A stretch of 64,000 nt of DNA, taken from Thiodiazotropha sp037384425. Its GTDB lineage: Bacteria; Pseudomonadota; Gammaproteobacteria; Chromatiales; Chromatiaceae. The position numbers were made by a program, and so were the translations under genes. The stretch spans positions 62,001-126,000 of the forward strand of contig JARROA010000003.1 in the NCBI GenBank assembly GCA_037384425.1. The letters are read 5' to 3'. Below the pieces are notes generated by a model. It was not told the origin of the DNA. It was given only the letters and a program-made list of their open reading frames with translations, and did not search any database. Below, piece by piece: positions 52,714 to 61,435 of this stretch (positions are counted from its first letter, which is position 1; the number at the start of each line of letters is the position of its first letter).

Positions 52714-53919
52714 TTACAGGCGCTCGCAAAAATCGCGCAGGCTGAATCCCTGCAGGTTCATCTCAATCCCCTTCAGCAGGCCGAGCACCTTGAAGCGCTC
52801 CCCCATTTCGGAAGGTAGAGTCAGGCGCTTCACGCCCTGCATCAGTGCCATATGCCGCGCCACATCCGAGGGATCCGAATCGGCCAGCAGGCCATCGAGT
52901 CCGTTTGCGAGCAGAAAATGGGCCTGAGTGGTGTAGCCCCCCAGATGGAAGCCAAATTCCACGGCGCAACGGGCGGCGGCGGTGAAGTCCACATGGGCGG
53001 TGATGTCCTGCAGGCCGATCCAGCGGAAGGGATCGTCGTGCGCCCGATGGCGGTAGTGGCACATCAGCGTGCCGCGACTGCGTTGAGGGTGGTAGTACTC
53101 GCGGGCACAGTAGCCGTAGTCGACCAGAATCACGGCGCCGCGCTGCAGAGAATCTGCAAGCGCCGCCAGCCAGGCCGATTGGCGTAGATTGACTTCGGAG
53201 ACATAACCCTCGGAGAGCCGGCCCGCCGATAAAAACACCTGTTCCACGGCCTCGCTGAGCCTGGGAGTCTCCGCCTCGAGGAAATGTTCGCAAAAGCCCT
53301 GCTCCGAATAGACGACAAAGGATTCTTCGATCGTCTCATCGCCGACACGAAATCGACTCACGGGCATGGCGTCGAGCAGTTCGTTGGCAACGACGAAGCC
53401 GACAAAGGATTCCGGCAGGTACTGTAGCCAGACCACACGCTCCAGCAGGTGAGGTACATGCTGCAGCAGGGTCTCTCTCTGGCGTATCTGCAGTTCGGGA
53501 CTGAGCTCGAGTATGGCGTAGCGTTGCGGCAGCGCGCCGAGTCGCTCCAGCTCCGCCAGCATATCCGCCGCCAAGCGGCCTGAACCGGCGCCGAACTCCA
53601 GCACCTCCCCCCCGTCAAGTCTTTCCAGTACCTGTACCGCCTGCCTGGCCATACACTGGGCAAACAGCGGAGACACTTCCGGCGCGGTCACGAAATCTCC
53701 CGCCTCACCGAACTTGCGACTGCCGGCCACGTAATAGCCCAGACCCGGCGCGTAGAGCGCCATCTCCATGAAATGGTCGAAGGGAATGCCGTGGGGCGTC
53801 TGGTCGATTGCGCGACGGATCTGCTTCATCAAGCGTTCGCTCACCGCCAGCGCCATCTCGTCAGGCAATGGTAGTTGCTTTACGGTAGCGTGCTTGGCAG
53901 CGCTGAAACAGTCCGGCAT
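52714..53919 (-). CDS. MidA/NDUFAF7-family SAM-dependent methyltransferase
   Basis: A 401-residue class I methyltransferase of the DUF185/MidA family; the mitochondrial member NDUFAF7 methylates an arginine in a complex I subunit. Motifs: IPFDHFMEMALYAPGLGYYVAG, GDFVTAPEVSPLFAQCMARQ, VLEFGAGSGRLAADML (SAM motif I), ILELSPELQIRQRE, VVANELLDAMPV and ILVDYGYCAREYYHPQRSRGTL. I choose ATG 53919 with AGGAGA ahead of it; the frame is open 16 codons further up. The bacterial substrate is unknown. Confidence 0.92.
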   Translation of the reverse strand: MPDCFSAAKHATVKQLPLPDEMALAVSERLMKQIRRAIDQTPHGIPFDHFMEMALYAPGLGYYVAGSRKFGEAGDFVTAPEVSPLFAQCMARQAVQVLERLDGGEVLEFGAGSGRLAADMLAELERLGALPQRYAILELSPELQIRQRETLLQHVPHLLERVVWLQYLPESFVGFVVANELLDAMPVSRFRVGDETIEESFVVYSEQGFCEHFLEAETPRLSEAVEQVFLSAGRLSEGYVSEVNLRQSAWLAALADSLQRGAVILVDYGYCAREYYHPQRSRGTLMCHYRHRAHDDPFRWIGLQDITAHVDFTAAARCAVEFGFHLGGYTTQAHFLLANGLDGLLADSDPSDVARHMALMQGVKRLTLPSEMGERFKVLGLLKGIEMNLQGFSLRDFCERL

Positions 53920-53944
53920 GGGTTCAGATTCTCCTGTGAGTGCT

Positions 53945-53975
53945 AGGGCCTGTTGGATGCGTGTCAACAGGCCCT
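53945..53975. repeat. Short palindrome in the midA leader
   Basis: Eleven-base arms AGGGCCTGTTG (53945-53955) and its exact complement (53965-53975) enclose a nine-base loop, 25 bases ahead of the midA start codon on the minus strand. Ten bases of each arm (AGGGCCTGTT) equal the outer end of the MITE at 38877. It could be a minimal remnant of that element or a leader hairpin affecting translation. Confidence 0.6.
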
Positions 53976-54121
53976 GGTATACAACCTCTGACTCGTCGAT
54001 TAAGGTAATTATCCATGACCGTCAGAGGTTGGCATTCTAACCCATTCAATCGGGCCGGCGCAGAGACTTTCCCCACCTCTTCCGAGACTGCGCCGATCCG
54101 TAGCTGCAAAGAGAGTTTGGC

Positions 54122-54877
54122 GTGACACAAAGCGAGACAGATCTGAACGGCCGCTGCGCCTTGATCACCGGCGCGGCCCACCGTATCGGTGCCGCGATTG
54201 CCCGTATGCTGCACGCACAGGGGGTGGATCTGATCATCCACTACCGTCGCTCGGCCGCACAGGCCGAAGCCCTGCGGGATGAGTTGCTAGGCGTTCGCAC
54301 CGATTCGGTACGTCTACTGACGGCCGACCTCCATAACACCGACAGTTACGGTCGCTTGATCGACAGTGCCAGGGACTTCCGCGGCCGTCTCGACCTGCTG
54401 GTCAACAACGCCTCCAGTTTCTACCCCACGCCGCTGGAGGAAGCGACTGTCGAACAGTGGGACGATCTGCTCGGCAGCAACCTGAAGGCCCCCTTCTTTC
54501 TCTCCCGGGCCGCCGCTCCGCTGCTGCGCGCTCACCATGGTGCGATCATCAACCTCATTGACATCCATGCCGAGCGGCCTCTGAAGGGCTATCCCATCTA
54601 CTCGGTGGCCAAGGCCGGCAACGCCATGCTGGTAAGGTCACTCGCCCGCGAACTGGGCCCGGAGATCCGGGTCAACGGCATCGCTCCCGGAGCCATCCTG
54701 TGGCCGGAACAGGGCGTATCCGAGGATGAGCAGCGGATGATTCTCGAACGTACCGCCCTGAAGCGACCGGGTACGCCCGAGGACATTGCCCGAACCCTGC
54801 TGTTCCTGTACCGGGACGCCCCTTACATCACTGGACAGATCATTGCGGTCGATGGCGGTCGCACACTGCAGCAATAG
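54122..54877 (+). CDS. Pteridine reductase (FolM-like SDR)
   Basis: A 251-residue short-chain dehydrogenase starting at GTG. The motifs are ALITGAAHRIGAAIARMLHAQG (cofactor site), IHYRRSAAQAE (NADPH preference), LVNNASSFYPTPLEEAT, YPIYSVAKAGNAMLVRSLA (Tyr/Lys catalytic pair) and RVNGIAPGAILWPEQG. The HYRRS and SSFYPT features fit pteridine reductases, which reduce dihydrobiopterin or folates to the tetrahydro forms. It is divergent from midA and three bases ahead of the broken DUF2452 gene. Confidence 0.9.
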   Translation: MTQSETDLNGRCALITGAAHRIGAAIARMLHAQGVDLIIHYRRSAAQAEALRDELLGVRTDSVRLLTADLHNTDSYGRLIDSARDFRGRLDLLVNNASSFYPTPLEEATVEQWDDLLGSNLKAPFFLSRAAAPLLRAHHGAIINLIDIHAERPLKGYPIYSVAKAGNAMLVRSLARELGPEIRVNGIAPGAILWPEQGVSEDEQRMILERTALKRPGTPEDIARTLLFLYRDAPYITGQIIAVDGGRTLQQ

Positions 54878-54879
54878 CC

Positions 54880-55273
54880 ATGAGTGACCATCCGGAAAAC
54901 CCATCCAGAACCGATCACGCCTCCCCCTATCCGGTCAGTCGCTTGGCTCCCGCATTCGGCCTGGTCGACCTGGCACGGGAGATCGCCTTGGCCGATGAGA
55001 TGCTGGCCAACCGGGCCGAAGCCCACCTGAAAGTGATCGCGGAGCAGGTCAGAATCCTGCAGCAACAGGCGCGGCAGATACTGCAACAGACCCAGCACGA
55101 TCAGCAGCTGCATCACGCGCTCTGCAGCTTTCGCAAAAGGCCGGGGCAGATCTATCACCTCTACCACGCATGACCGATCATGGACGCCGACGGATCAGCT
55201 GGTAAAACGCAGCGAACAGGACCCTTTGCAGGCCATTCATGACTTGCTGCAGACGAAACCCGACAACGACTGA
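54880..55273 (+). pseudogene. Broken DUF2452 gene
   Basis: The intact part (54880-55173, 97 codons) encodes MSDHPENPSRTDHASPYPVS, a helical middle rich in Q (QILQQTQHDQQ), and ends RPGQIYHLYHA-stop. The RPGQIYHLY segment normally leads in this family into a SLISPEEW-type stretch and a final 'xxSWT' motif. In the next frame, bases 55169-55273 encode DRSWTPTDQLVKRSEQDPLQ...KPDND-stop, which looks like the missing C-terminus. A deletion of some 25-30 codons with a frameshift near 55168 explains both. The family comparison is from memory. Function unknown. Confidence 0.6.
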
Positions 55274-55391
55274 CCCGGCAACTCAATATATCGTGTTCAT
55301 CCGCAGTCTGCCTGGAGTAAAATTGATATCAACGGTCAGCCCGCTATGTGGCTCCGCTACGATGTGTGGCAACAACAACAAGTGAGTAATC

Positions 55392-56810
55392 ATGGCTGAA
55401 GTCACTTCCGGTCTGACATTCAGACAAAGCGTCGACCAAATGGTCGACAGGGCCCTCACCCATATCGAACTAGATCCGGGGATCGCGCATGCGATCAAGT
55501 GTTGCACCTCGGTGCTGCAGGTCACCTTCCCGGTAGAGATTCGCAGCAAGATCGAGGTCTTCACAGGCTGGCGCGCCGTACACAGCATCCATCGCCTTCC
55601 CGCCAAAGGCGGACTGCGCTACTCGGAAACGGTCGATCAACCGGAGGTTGAAGCGCTGGCGGCGCTGATGACTTACAAGTGCGCCATTGTCGACGTCCCT
55701 TTCGGAGGCTCCAAGGGAGGGCTCTATATCAATCCCGACAACTACTCTCGGGACGAATTGAAAATCATCACCCGTCGCTTCACCCGCGAACTGGCCGCCG
55801 CCGGCTTTATCAATCCCGCTACCAATGTGCCCGCTCCTGACGTGGGTACGGGCCAACGTGAGATGGCTTGGATCGCCGACACCTACAAACACCTCTTTCC
55901 CGAGGACATCAACGCGCTGGCCTGCGTCACCGGCAAGCCGGTGGCGCACGGCGGTGTCAATGGCCGTACCGAAGCCACCGGACGTGGCGTGCAGTATGCC
56001 CTGCAGGAGTTCTTTCGTCACAAGGAGGAGGTCAACGCCACCGGGCTCGACGGCGGCCTCGAGGGCAAGCGCATCATTGTCCAGGGACTGGGCAATGTGG
56101 GATACCACGCCACCAAATTTCTCGCCGAGGAGGACGGCGCAAGAATCATCGCCATCATCGAACGTGACGGCGCCATCTACAACCCGGAAGGCATACGCGT
56201 CGAGGAGGCCTACTACTACCGTACCGTGCACGGCGGTCTCAAGGGCTTCACCGGCGGTGAATTTATCGAGGACGGTCCATCGGCCCTGGAACTCGAGTGC
56301 GACATCCTCATCCCCGCCGCCATCGAAGGCGTGATCACCGAGCGCAACGCGCCCAACATCCGCGCCAAGCTGATCGCTGAGGCCGCCAACGGCCCTATCA
56401 CCTTCGAAGCCGACCGCATTCTGCACGACCGCGGCATCACTATCCTGCCGGACGCCTATGTCAACGCCGGTGGCGTGGTGGTCTCCTATTTCGAGTGGAT
56501 CAGAAACCTCAGCCACATGCGCTTCGGGCGCATCGAGCGCCGACTCGACGAATCACGCGGCCGCAGCGTGATCCGGGCGCTGGAGGAGACCACCGGCAGG
56601 CAGGTACCGGACTGGGTCAGCGACAACCTCGCCCGGGGTGCCGACGAGCTCGACCTGGTTCGCTCCGGTCTCGATGACAGCATGCGCCAGGCGATGCAGG
56701 AGATCATCGATGTGCGCAGCCGCAAACCGGACATCGAGGACTACCGTACCGCCGCCTACGTGATCGCCCTGCAGAAGCTGTCGCGCTCCTATCTGGATAT
56801 TGGCGTGTGA
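55392..56810 (+). CDS. Glu/Leu/Phe/Val dehydrogenase (glutamate dehydrogenase)
   Basis: A 472-residue amino-acid dehydrogenase that interconverts glutamate and 2-oxoglutarate plus ammonia, probably NAD-linked. The substrate site has RLPAKGGLRYSETVD and the catalytic Lys in IVDVPFGGSKGGLYINP. NVPAPDVGTGQREMAWIADTY follows, and the Rossmann motif is IIVQGLGNVGYHATKFLAEEDG. ILIPAAIEGVIT and AEAANGPIT complete the family set. The C-terminus is somewhat long, with a helical extension (about 400-472). It is a single-gene unit. Confidence 0.92.
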   Translation: MAEVTSGLTFRQSVDQMVDRALTHIELDPGIAHAIKCCTSVLQVTFPVEIRSKIEVFTGWRAVHSIHRLPAKGGLRYSETVDQPEVEALAALMTYKCAIVDVPFGGSKGGLYINPDNYSRDELKIITRRFTRELAAAGFINPATNVPAPDVGTGQREMAWIADTYKHLFPEDINALACVTGKPVAHGGVNGRTEATGRGVQYALQEFFRHKEEVNATGLDGGLEGKRIIVQGLGNVGYHATKFLAEEDGARIIAIIERDGAIYNPEGIRVEEAYYYRTVHGGLKGFTGGEFIEDGPSALELECDILIPAAIEGVITERNAPNIRAKLIAEAANGPITFEADRILHDRGITILPDAYVNAGGVVVSYFEWIRNLSHMRFGRIERRLDESRGRSVIRALEETTGRQVPDWVSDNLARGADELDLVRSGLDDSMRQAMQEIIDVRSRKPDIEDYRTAAYVIALQKLSRSYLDIGV

Positions 56811-57317
56811 GCGCTTCCCCGCCTCGCCAGTGGCCCGGAGTCGATCGCCGGCGGTAGCATCCGAACATTCCTGTGATTCATGATGGGGAGATGCCCGCTG
56901 GCATCGCACGCCTCCCCGGTGTTTGGTTTTTCCTACCTGATCAATCATTTCTATAGCCCTTGCAGGATCGATAAAGTATATTTAACGCACCACAATCCAA
57001 TGCTCTATCCGATTGAATCAGATTGAAAAAATCCACATATCCGTTTACCGCCCGGCGATCTCCGGGAGCCGGATTCATGCCAACTGCATGCCATCACCCC
57101 ATGAACCGGTCCCTCAATACTTGATAGGGACGCCCCGTCGACTAGGGTTTGAGTATCCGTTCACGACATGTCCCGCGTTGCCGCAGACACCATAAACGTT
57201 TCCGGTGCTGAACGAGCTCCCAACCCCCCTTGCACCGGAGATGTGTTAGGTCCCTGTAACGCCACCTTGCTCGTGGTCGGTTGATCCGCTCATATGAAAT
57301 CTTCAGAGGAGGAAGAG
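56811..57317. other. Intergenic region after glutamate dehydrogenase
   Basis: These 507 bases contain an AT-rich stretch (about 56940-57060) but no frame with coding character. No terminator with a T-run was found. An AGAGGAGGAAG ribosome site at 57304-57314 belongs to the next gene at 57318. Confidence 0.5.
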
Positions 57318-57746
57318 ATGGGAATGCTAGACAAACTTTTCGGCAGAGGCGAAGCCTATCCCCCGTTGCCTTCGGACAATAAGGCCATGACCAGACTCGA
57401 CGAGGTCCATGCGGAACTGGAATCGCTCACCCAGCGAGTGCGCGACCGCCTGGAGATCGTGCCCGCAGCGCACGAGGCATACGTCTTCATGGGCAAGCCC
57501 CCCAAACGTTTCGGTATCGCCTGGATCCATGACGGCAGGGTCAGCAGCTTGAAGGAGATGATCGCCGAGAATCAGCTGACGCCGGCCATGGTGGAACAGT
57601 TGATCGATCAACTGCGTCAGGCCTATACCCATGCCAGCGACGCCCCGCGATATACCGCCCACATCGGTGACAAGGACGTGGTCGTCATACCTTCCGAGGG
57701 GCTGGAGCACGAGGTACACGATATCCTGGCACATACCATTCACTAG
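57318..57746 (+). CDS. Conserved hypothetical protein
   Basis: A 142-residue soluble protein beginning MGMLDKLFGRGEAYPPLPSD, preceded by an excellent AGAGGAGGAAG ribosome site. No signal peptide or membrane segment is present. Features are a helical N-terminal half (LDEVHAELESLTQRVRDRLE), the middle VFMGKPPKRFGIAWIHDGRV, and a C-terminal strand-helix (DKDVVVIPSEGLEHEVHDIL). I do not recognise the family and no neighbour suggests a role. Confidence 0.78.
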   Translation: MGMLDKLFGRGEAYPPLPSDNKAMTRLDEVHAELESLTQRVRDRLEIVPAAHEAYVFMGKPPKRFGIAWIHDGRVSSLKEMIAENQLTPAMVEQLIDQLRQAYTHASDAPRYTAHIGDKDVVVIPSEGLEHEVHDILAHTIH

Positions 57747-57826
57747 CCGGGACAACCAGGCCTCTTCAACGGTCCCACGGGGGCAACCCTGAAGCCGGAC
57801 CAGCGAGACGCAGGATGGCCGCAATC

Positions 57827-57923
57827 GGTGGGGCAGGAGCCCCTGCCTTACCTGATCTCAATAAGACTCGACGCTGGCGGCATCTCTGGTCAGGTCGGAG
57901 CCTAGGGTGGGGCCTACCCCACT
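57827..57923. repeat. GGTGGGGC-type intergenic palindrome
   Basis: The outer parts GGTGGGGCAGGAGCCCCTGC (57827-57846) and GGGTGGGGCCTACCCCACT (57905-57923) are each small hairpins and are also roughly inverted to each other. The arrangement parallels the core of the element at 26578-26721. It lies between the convergent hypothetical gene and hinT. Confidence 0.6.
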
Positions 57924-57980
57924 GAAAACCGAGGGAAACGATTCAAATCCGTCGATCCCTGTCCTGAACCGCAGGCGGGA

Positions 57981-58325
57981 TCAACCCGGAGGCCAACCCA
58001 TGGCGCGGCCACCGAGCAGATGCAGATGGATATGGAACACGGACTGACCCGCCAGCTCGTTGCAGTTGATCACGGTACGATAGCCCGGACCATCGATCCC
58101 CTCCTCCCGCGCCACCTGACGTGCCGCCAGATAGAGCTTGCCGACCAGATCGGCATCCTCGGCGGAGAGGTCGTTCAGGGTCGAGATATGGCGCTTGGGC
58201 ACGATCAATACATGGGTCGGCGCCTGCGGATTGATGTCCCGGAAGGCGAGCACATGATCGTCTTCGTAGACCGTGTCCGGCTTGATCTCGCCACTGACGA
58301 ATTTACAGAATAGGCAGTCGCTCAT
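57981..58325 (-). CDS. hinT: HIT family nucleotide-binding hydrolase
   Basis: HinT-type purine nucleoside phosphoramidase, 114 residues. It has the N-terminal zinc-site-like CLFCKFVSGEI, FRDINPQAPTHVLIVPKRHI, and the histidine triad HIHLHLLGGRAMGWPPG. The normal length and the C-terminal GWPPG are typical of HinT. It hydrolyses AMP-N bonds of small molecules in vitro; its physiological substrate is uncertain. It appears to be a single gene. Confidence 0.96.
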   Translation of the reverse strand: MSDCLFCKFVSGEIKPDTVYEDDHVLAFRDINPQAPTHVLIVPKRHISTLNDLSAEDADLVGKLYLAARQVAREEGIDGPGYRTVINCNELAGQSVFHIHLHLLGGRAMGWPPG

Positions 58326-58471
58326 GTCCCCTCCTTTCTTGTGAATGCACGTGATTCTTCATTTATAGCCAACTCTGGCCCGATCCATTCAGACGCAAAT
58401 ACCCAGGAATAGTCCGGGCCGAACAGGTTGCCGATCACGATTCGCCGACTCAAGGCACGAAACACGACTCG

Positions 58472-59068
58472 CTAGATCTCGGATCGCCCGCGAAAGGCGT
58501 GTGCCAGCGTGGCCCCATCCACATATTCCAGCTCCCCGCCCATGGGTACGCCCTGGGCGATACGGGTGGTGCGGATGTTCCTGGCGCGGGCCATGTTGTG
58601 AATGTATTGCGCCGTCGCCTCCCCTTCCACGGTGGGATTGGTGGCGAGAATGATCTCCTTCACCTCGCCCTCGGCCAGGCGCTGATCGAGCTGATCGAGA
58701 CCGATCTCCCGCGGTCCGATGCCGTCCAGCGGTGAAAGGTGACCGCCGAGCACGAAATATCCACCGCTGTAATCGATGGCCTGTTCGATGATCGCCAGAT
58801 CCGCGGGGGTCTCGACCACACACAGCAGTGACGGGTCGCGATGGGTATTGGCGCAGATGGTGCAGAGTTCGTTCTCGCTCAGTGTCCGGCAGCGCTTGCA
58901 GTGGCCGATGTTATCCATGGCTTCGGCCAGCATCCTCGCCAGCTGGCGTCCTCCCTCGCGGTCACGCTCCAGCAAGTGATAGGCCATACGTTGGGCACTC
59001 TTGGCGCCCACGCCGGGCAGACAGCGCAAGGCGGAGATCAGCTGTTGCAGCAGGGGTGGATGACTCAC
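58472..59068 (-). CDS. recR: Recombination mediator protein RecR
   Basis: RecR acts with RecO/RecF to load RecA at gaps. The 198-residue protein has the N-terminal HhH region (LPGVGAKSAQRMAYHLL), the C4 zinc finger CKRCRTLSENELCTIC, the Toprim domain (LLCVVETPADLAIIEQA, YFVLGGHLSPLDGIGP) and C-terminal TTRIAQGVPMGGELEYVDG. It starts at GTG. The order dnaX-ybaB-recR on the minus strand is the conserved bacterial arrangement. Confidence 0.97.
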   Translation of the reverse strand: MSHPPLLQQLISALRCLPGVGAKSAQRMAYHLLERDREGGRQLARMLAEAMDNIGHCKRCRTLSENELCTICANTHRDPSLLCVVETPADLAIIEQAIDYSGGYFVLGGHLSPLDGIGPREIGLDQLDQRLAEGEVKEIILATNPTVEGEATAQYIHNMARARNIRTTRIAQGVPMGGELEYVDGATLAHAFRGRSEI

Positions 59069-59107
59069 CGGTAATACACTTCCGCAAGCATTCGACGCAG
59101 TCGTCGC

Positions 59108-59431
59108 TCAGAACGGGAGTTTCATGCCCGGGGGCAGATTGAGGCCGGCGGTCAGACCCGCCATGCTCTCCTGCATCTTCTGACCGACCCGCGTGGCGGC
59201 ATCGTTGAACGCGGCCGCCACCAGATCCTCCAGCATCTCCTTGTCGTCGCCCATCAGGGAGTCGTCGATCTCGACCCGACGCACCTCGTGCTTGCCGTTC
59301 ATGGTCACTTTGACCAGGCCACCACCGGACTCGCCGGTCACCTCCTCCTGCGCCAGCCGCTCCTGCGCCTGCTGCATCTCGGCCTGCATCTTCTGAGCCT
59401 GCTTCATCAGGTTGCCTATACCACCTTTCAT
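59108..59431 (-). CDS. ybaB: Nucleoid-associated protein YbaB/EbfC
   Basis: A 107-residue DNA-binding protein of the nucleoid, from ATG 59431. Family features are GGIGNLMKQAQKMQAEMQQAQ, VTGESGGGLVKVTMNGKHEV and the acidic DDKEMLEDLVAAAFNDA. The open frame upstream of the ATG is not typical for the family. The gene lies 39 bases ahead of recR and 119 after dnaX, in the same operon. Confidence 0.95.
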   Translation of the reverse strand: MKGGIGNLMKQAQKMQAEMQQAQERLAQEEVTGESGGGLVKVTMNGKHEVRRVEIDDSLMGDDKEMLEDLVAAAFNDAATRVGQKMQESMAGLTAGLNLPPGMKLPF

Positions 59432-59550
59432 GCACTTTTCCTCGTCATAGCGTATTGGAGTTTGAGCCTGGCGGAAGCGCCATCCGCTCCAGATAAATGA
59501 TTCCTCTGTGACATCAACAGCAGGCGCCAAGGACTGTATTGTTCGCCATC

Positions 59551-61146
59551 TCAATCCAGCGGTCGTATCGAGTCCGACACCAGATGCGCCGAGAAGTGTT
59601 CCTCCATCTCGCGCACCAGCGGGTCGTTGGCCATTTCATCCTGCGCCTGGCGCTGGCGCTCCTGCTGCTCGCGCGCCTGCCGCATGGCCGGGGTCTCGCT
59701 CTCGGGTACCGCCTCGGTGATCCTCAGCTTCACCGCTTGCCCCAGGGCTTGGGCGATTCCCGCCTGCAGACGTGTCTCGGCCTGGCCCACGCGCAGGTGG
59801 CGATGGGCCTCATCCAGCAACAGGCCGAGGGTCTCACCGTCCCAGCTCTGGAACACGCAATGGTTGGCCAGCTGGCTGGTGATGCCGCCCAGATTCAAAC
59901 CGGCCACGAAACTGTCCCAGCGCGCGGGATCGGTTGCGGGCTTGGCGGCCGACGCACTCCCGGATACCTCCGCTTCGACCACCGACTGCGTCGTCCGGGA
60001 CGGCTCCGTGCCGTGGCTGGACGCTGCCGGAGCGGCAGCGGGTTTGCTCGCAGCGGGCCGCACGGCCTTGCCACCGGGCAGCATACGCAGCAAGAGCATC
60101 TCGAATCCACTGCGGGGATCGGGTGCCAAATGGAGTTCGCGCTGCCCCGTGAGTCCGATCTGGTAGAAGAGCTGCACGTCCTCCGCTGCCAGCTGCTCGG
60201 CGAAGCGGGCCAGTCGCTCGGCATCGAAGGCCTCGTCCGGTTCGCAGCCCGGTACCAGCTGCAGCAGCGCGACCTGGTGCAACATGGCGAGCAGTTCCTG
60301 GGTGGCGGTGGCGAAATCGATCGCCAGCTGGCTCATCTCGGCCACCCCCTGCAATAAGGCGGCGCCGTCCTGGGCCGCCAGGGCTTCGAGCAACCGATAG
60401 ATCTGATCGGCGGCGACGGTGCCGATCATCGACCTCACCTCGGCCCCCTTCACCTGGCCACCACCAAAGGCGATCGCCTGATCGAGCAGACTGAGGCCGT
60501 CGCGCATGCTGCCATCGGCGCCTCGGGCCAGCAACGAGAGCGACTCGTCGTCGAAAGGGATCTTCTCCTGCTGCAGGATGCGGCGCAGCTGGGACTCGAT
60601 CTGCTCCCGCGAGAGCCGTTTCAGGTTGAACTGCAGACAACGCGAGAGCACCGTCACCGGCACCTTCTGCGGGTCGGTGGTGGCGAGAATGAACTTCACA
60701 TGGGGCGGCGGCTCCTCCAGGGTCTTCAGCAGCGCATTGAAACTGCTGGCGGAGAACATGTGCACCTCATCGATCAGATAGACTTTGTAGCGCCCGCGTA
60801 CCGGGGCATAGGGGACGTTCTCCAGCAGCTCCCGGGTCTGGTCGACCTTGGTGCGGGAGGCGGCGTCCACTTCGAGCAGGTCGACGAAGCGCCCTTCGTC
60901 GATCTCCCGGCAGGCGTCGCAGACCCCGCAGGGTGTGGCGCTGACCCCCTGTTCACAGTTGAGGGACTTGGCGAAGATGCGCGCCAGGGTGGTCTTGCCC
61001 ACACCGCGGGTGCCGGTGAAGAGATAGGCGTGGTGCAGGCGGTCATGATCGAGCGCGTTGCTCAACGCCTTGACCACGTGCTCCTGGCCCACCAGCTGGC
61101 TGAACAGCTGCGGCCGCCATTTGCGGGCAAGTACCTGATAGGACAT
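59551..61146 (-). CDS. dnaX: DNA polymerase III subunits gamma and tau
   Basis: The clamp-loader ATPase, 531 residues from ATG 61146. MSYQVLARKWRPQLFSQLVGQ, Walker A GTRGVGKTT, the zinc module CEQGVSATPCGVCDAC, Walker B LIDEVHMFSASSFNALLKTLEEPP, and sensor LSRCLQFNLKRL are all standard. A Pro/Ala-rich linker (about 365-400) leads to a tau-type C-terminal domain of about 130 residues. The protein is shorter than the E. coli tau (643), and I saw no A-AAA-AAG slippery site, so a frameshifted gamma form is not predicted. Confidence 0.96.
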   Translation of the reverse strand: MSYQVLARKWRPQLFSQLVGQEHVVKALSNALDHDRLHHAYLFTGTRGVGKTTLARIFAKSLNCEQGVSATPCGVCDACREIDEGRFVDLLEVDAASRTKVDQTRELLENVPYAPVRGRYKVYLIDEVHMFSASSFNALLKTLEEPPPHVKFILATTDPQKVPVTVLSRCLQFNLKRLSREQIESQLRRILQQEKIPFDDESLSLLARGADGSMRDGLSLLDQAIAFGGGQVKGAEVRSMIGTVAADQIYRLLEALAAQDGAALLQGVAEMSQLAIDFATATQELLAMLHQVALLQLVPGCEPDEAFDAERLARFAEQLAAEDVQLFYQIGLTGQRELHLAPDPRSGFEMLLLRMLPGGKAVRPAASKPAAAPAASSHGTEPSRTTQSVVEAEVSGSASAAKPATDPARWDSFVAGLNLGGITSQLANHCVFQSWDGETLGLLLDEAHRHLRVGQAETRLQAGIAQALGQAVKLRITEAVPESETPAMRQAREQQERQRQAQDEMANDPLVREMEEHFSAHLVSDSIRPLD

Positions 61147-61435
61147 ATACCGGTTCGTCAAATCTACGCTAACAGAGGGATGGCAGTTTAACGCGAAACG
61201 GGGGTGGAATCACTGCCACCAACGGTCACAGCCCGGCACATCGTTGTCTGAAGTTAAAGATTTCGGGCCCGCGGGCGATAGAGCAAGAGAGGGGCGGTTC
61301 TGCGCCATGCTGCCGACCGGATTCCAGGAGATCCCGGGAACCGCGGCAATCCGCAGAGACCCGCCCCGTTGAGGCCGAGAATGCCAGGAAGGATTTGGCA
61401 ACTCACAGGAAGCATTCAAGCCATAGGAACTGGCG

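Noticed and set aside
59551..61146. Programmed frameshift in dnaX producing gamma
   Set aside because: No A-AAA-AAG-like slippery heptamer was seen in the GC-rich gene.
61147..61435. Possible 4.5S SRP RNA upstream of dnaX, as in some gammaproteobacteria
   Set aside because: The conserved GGAAGGAAGCAGCC-type core is absent; only an unassigned hairpin is present.
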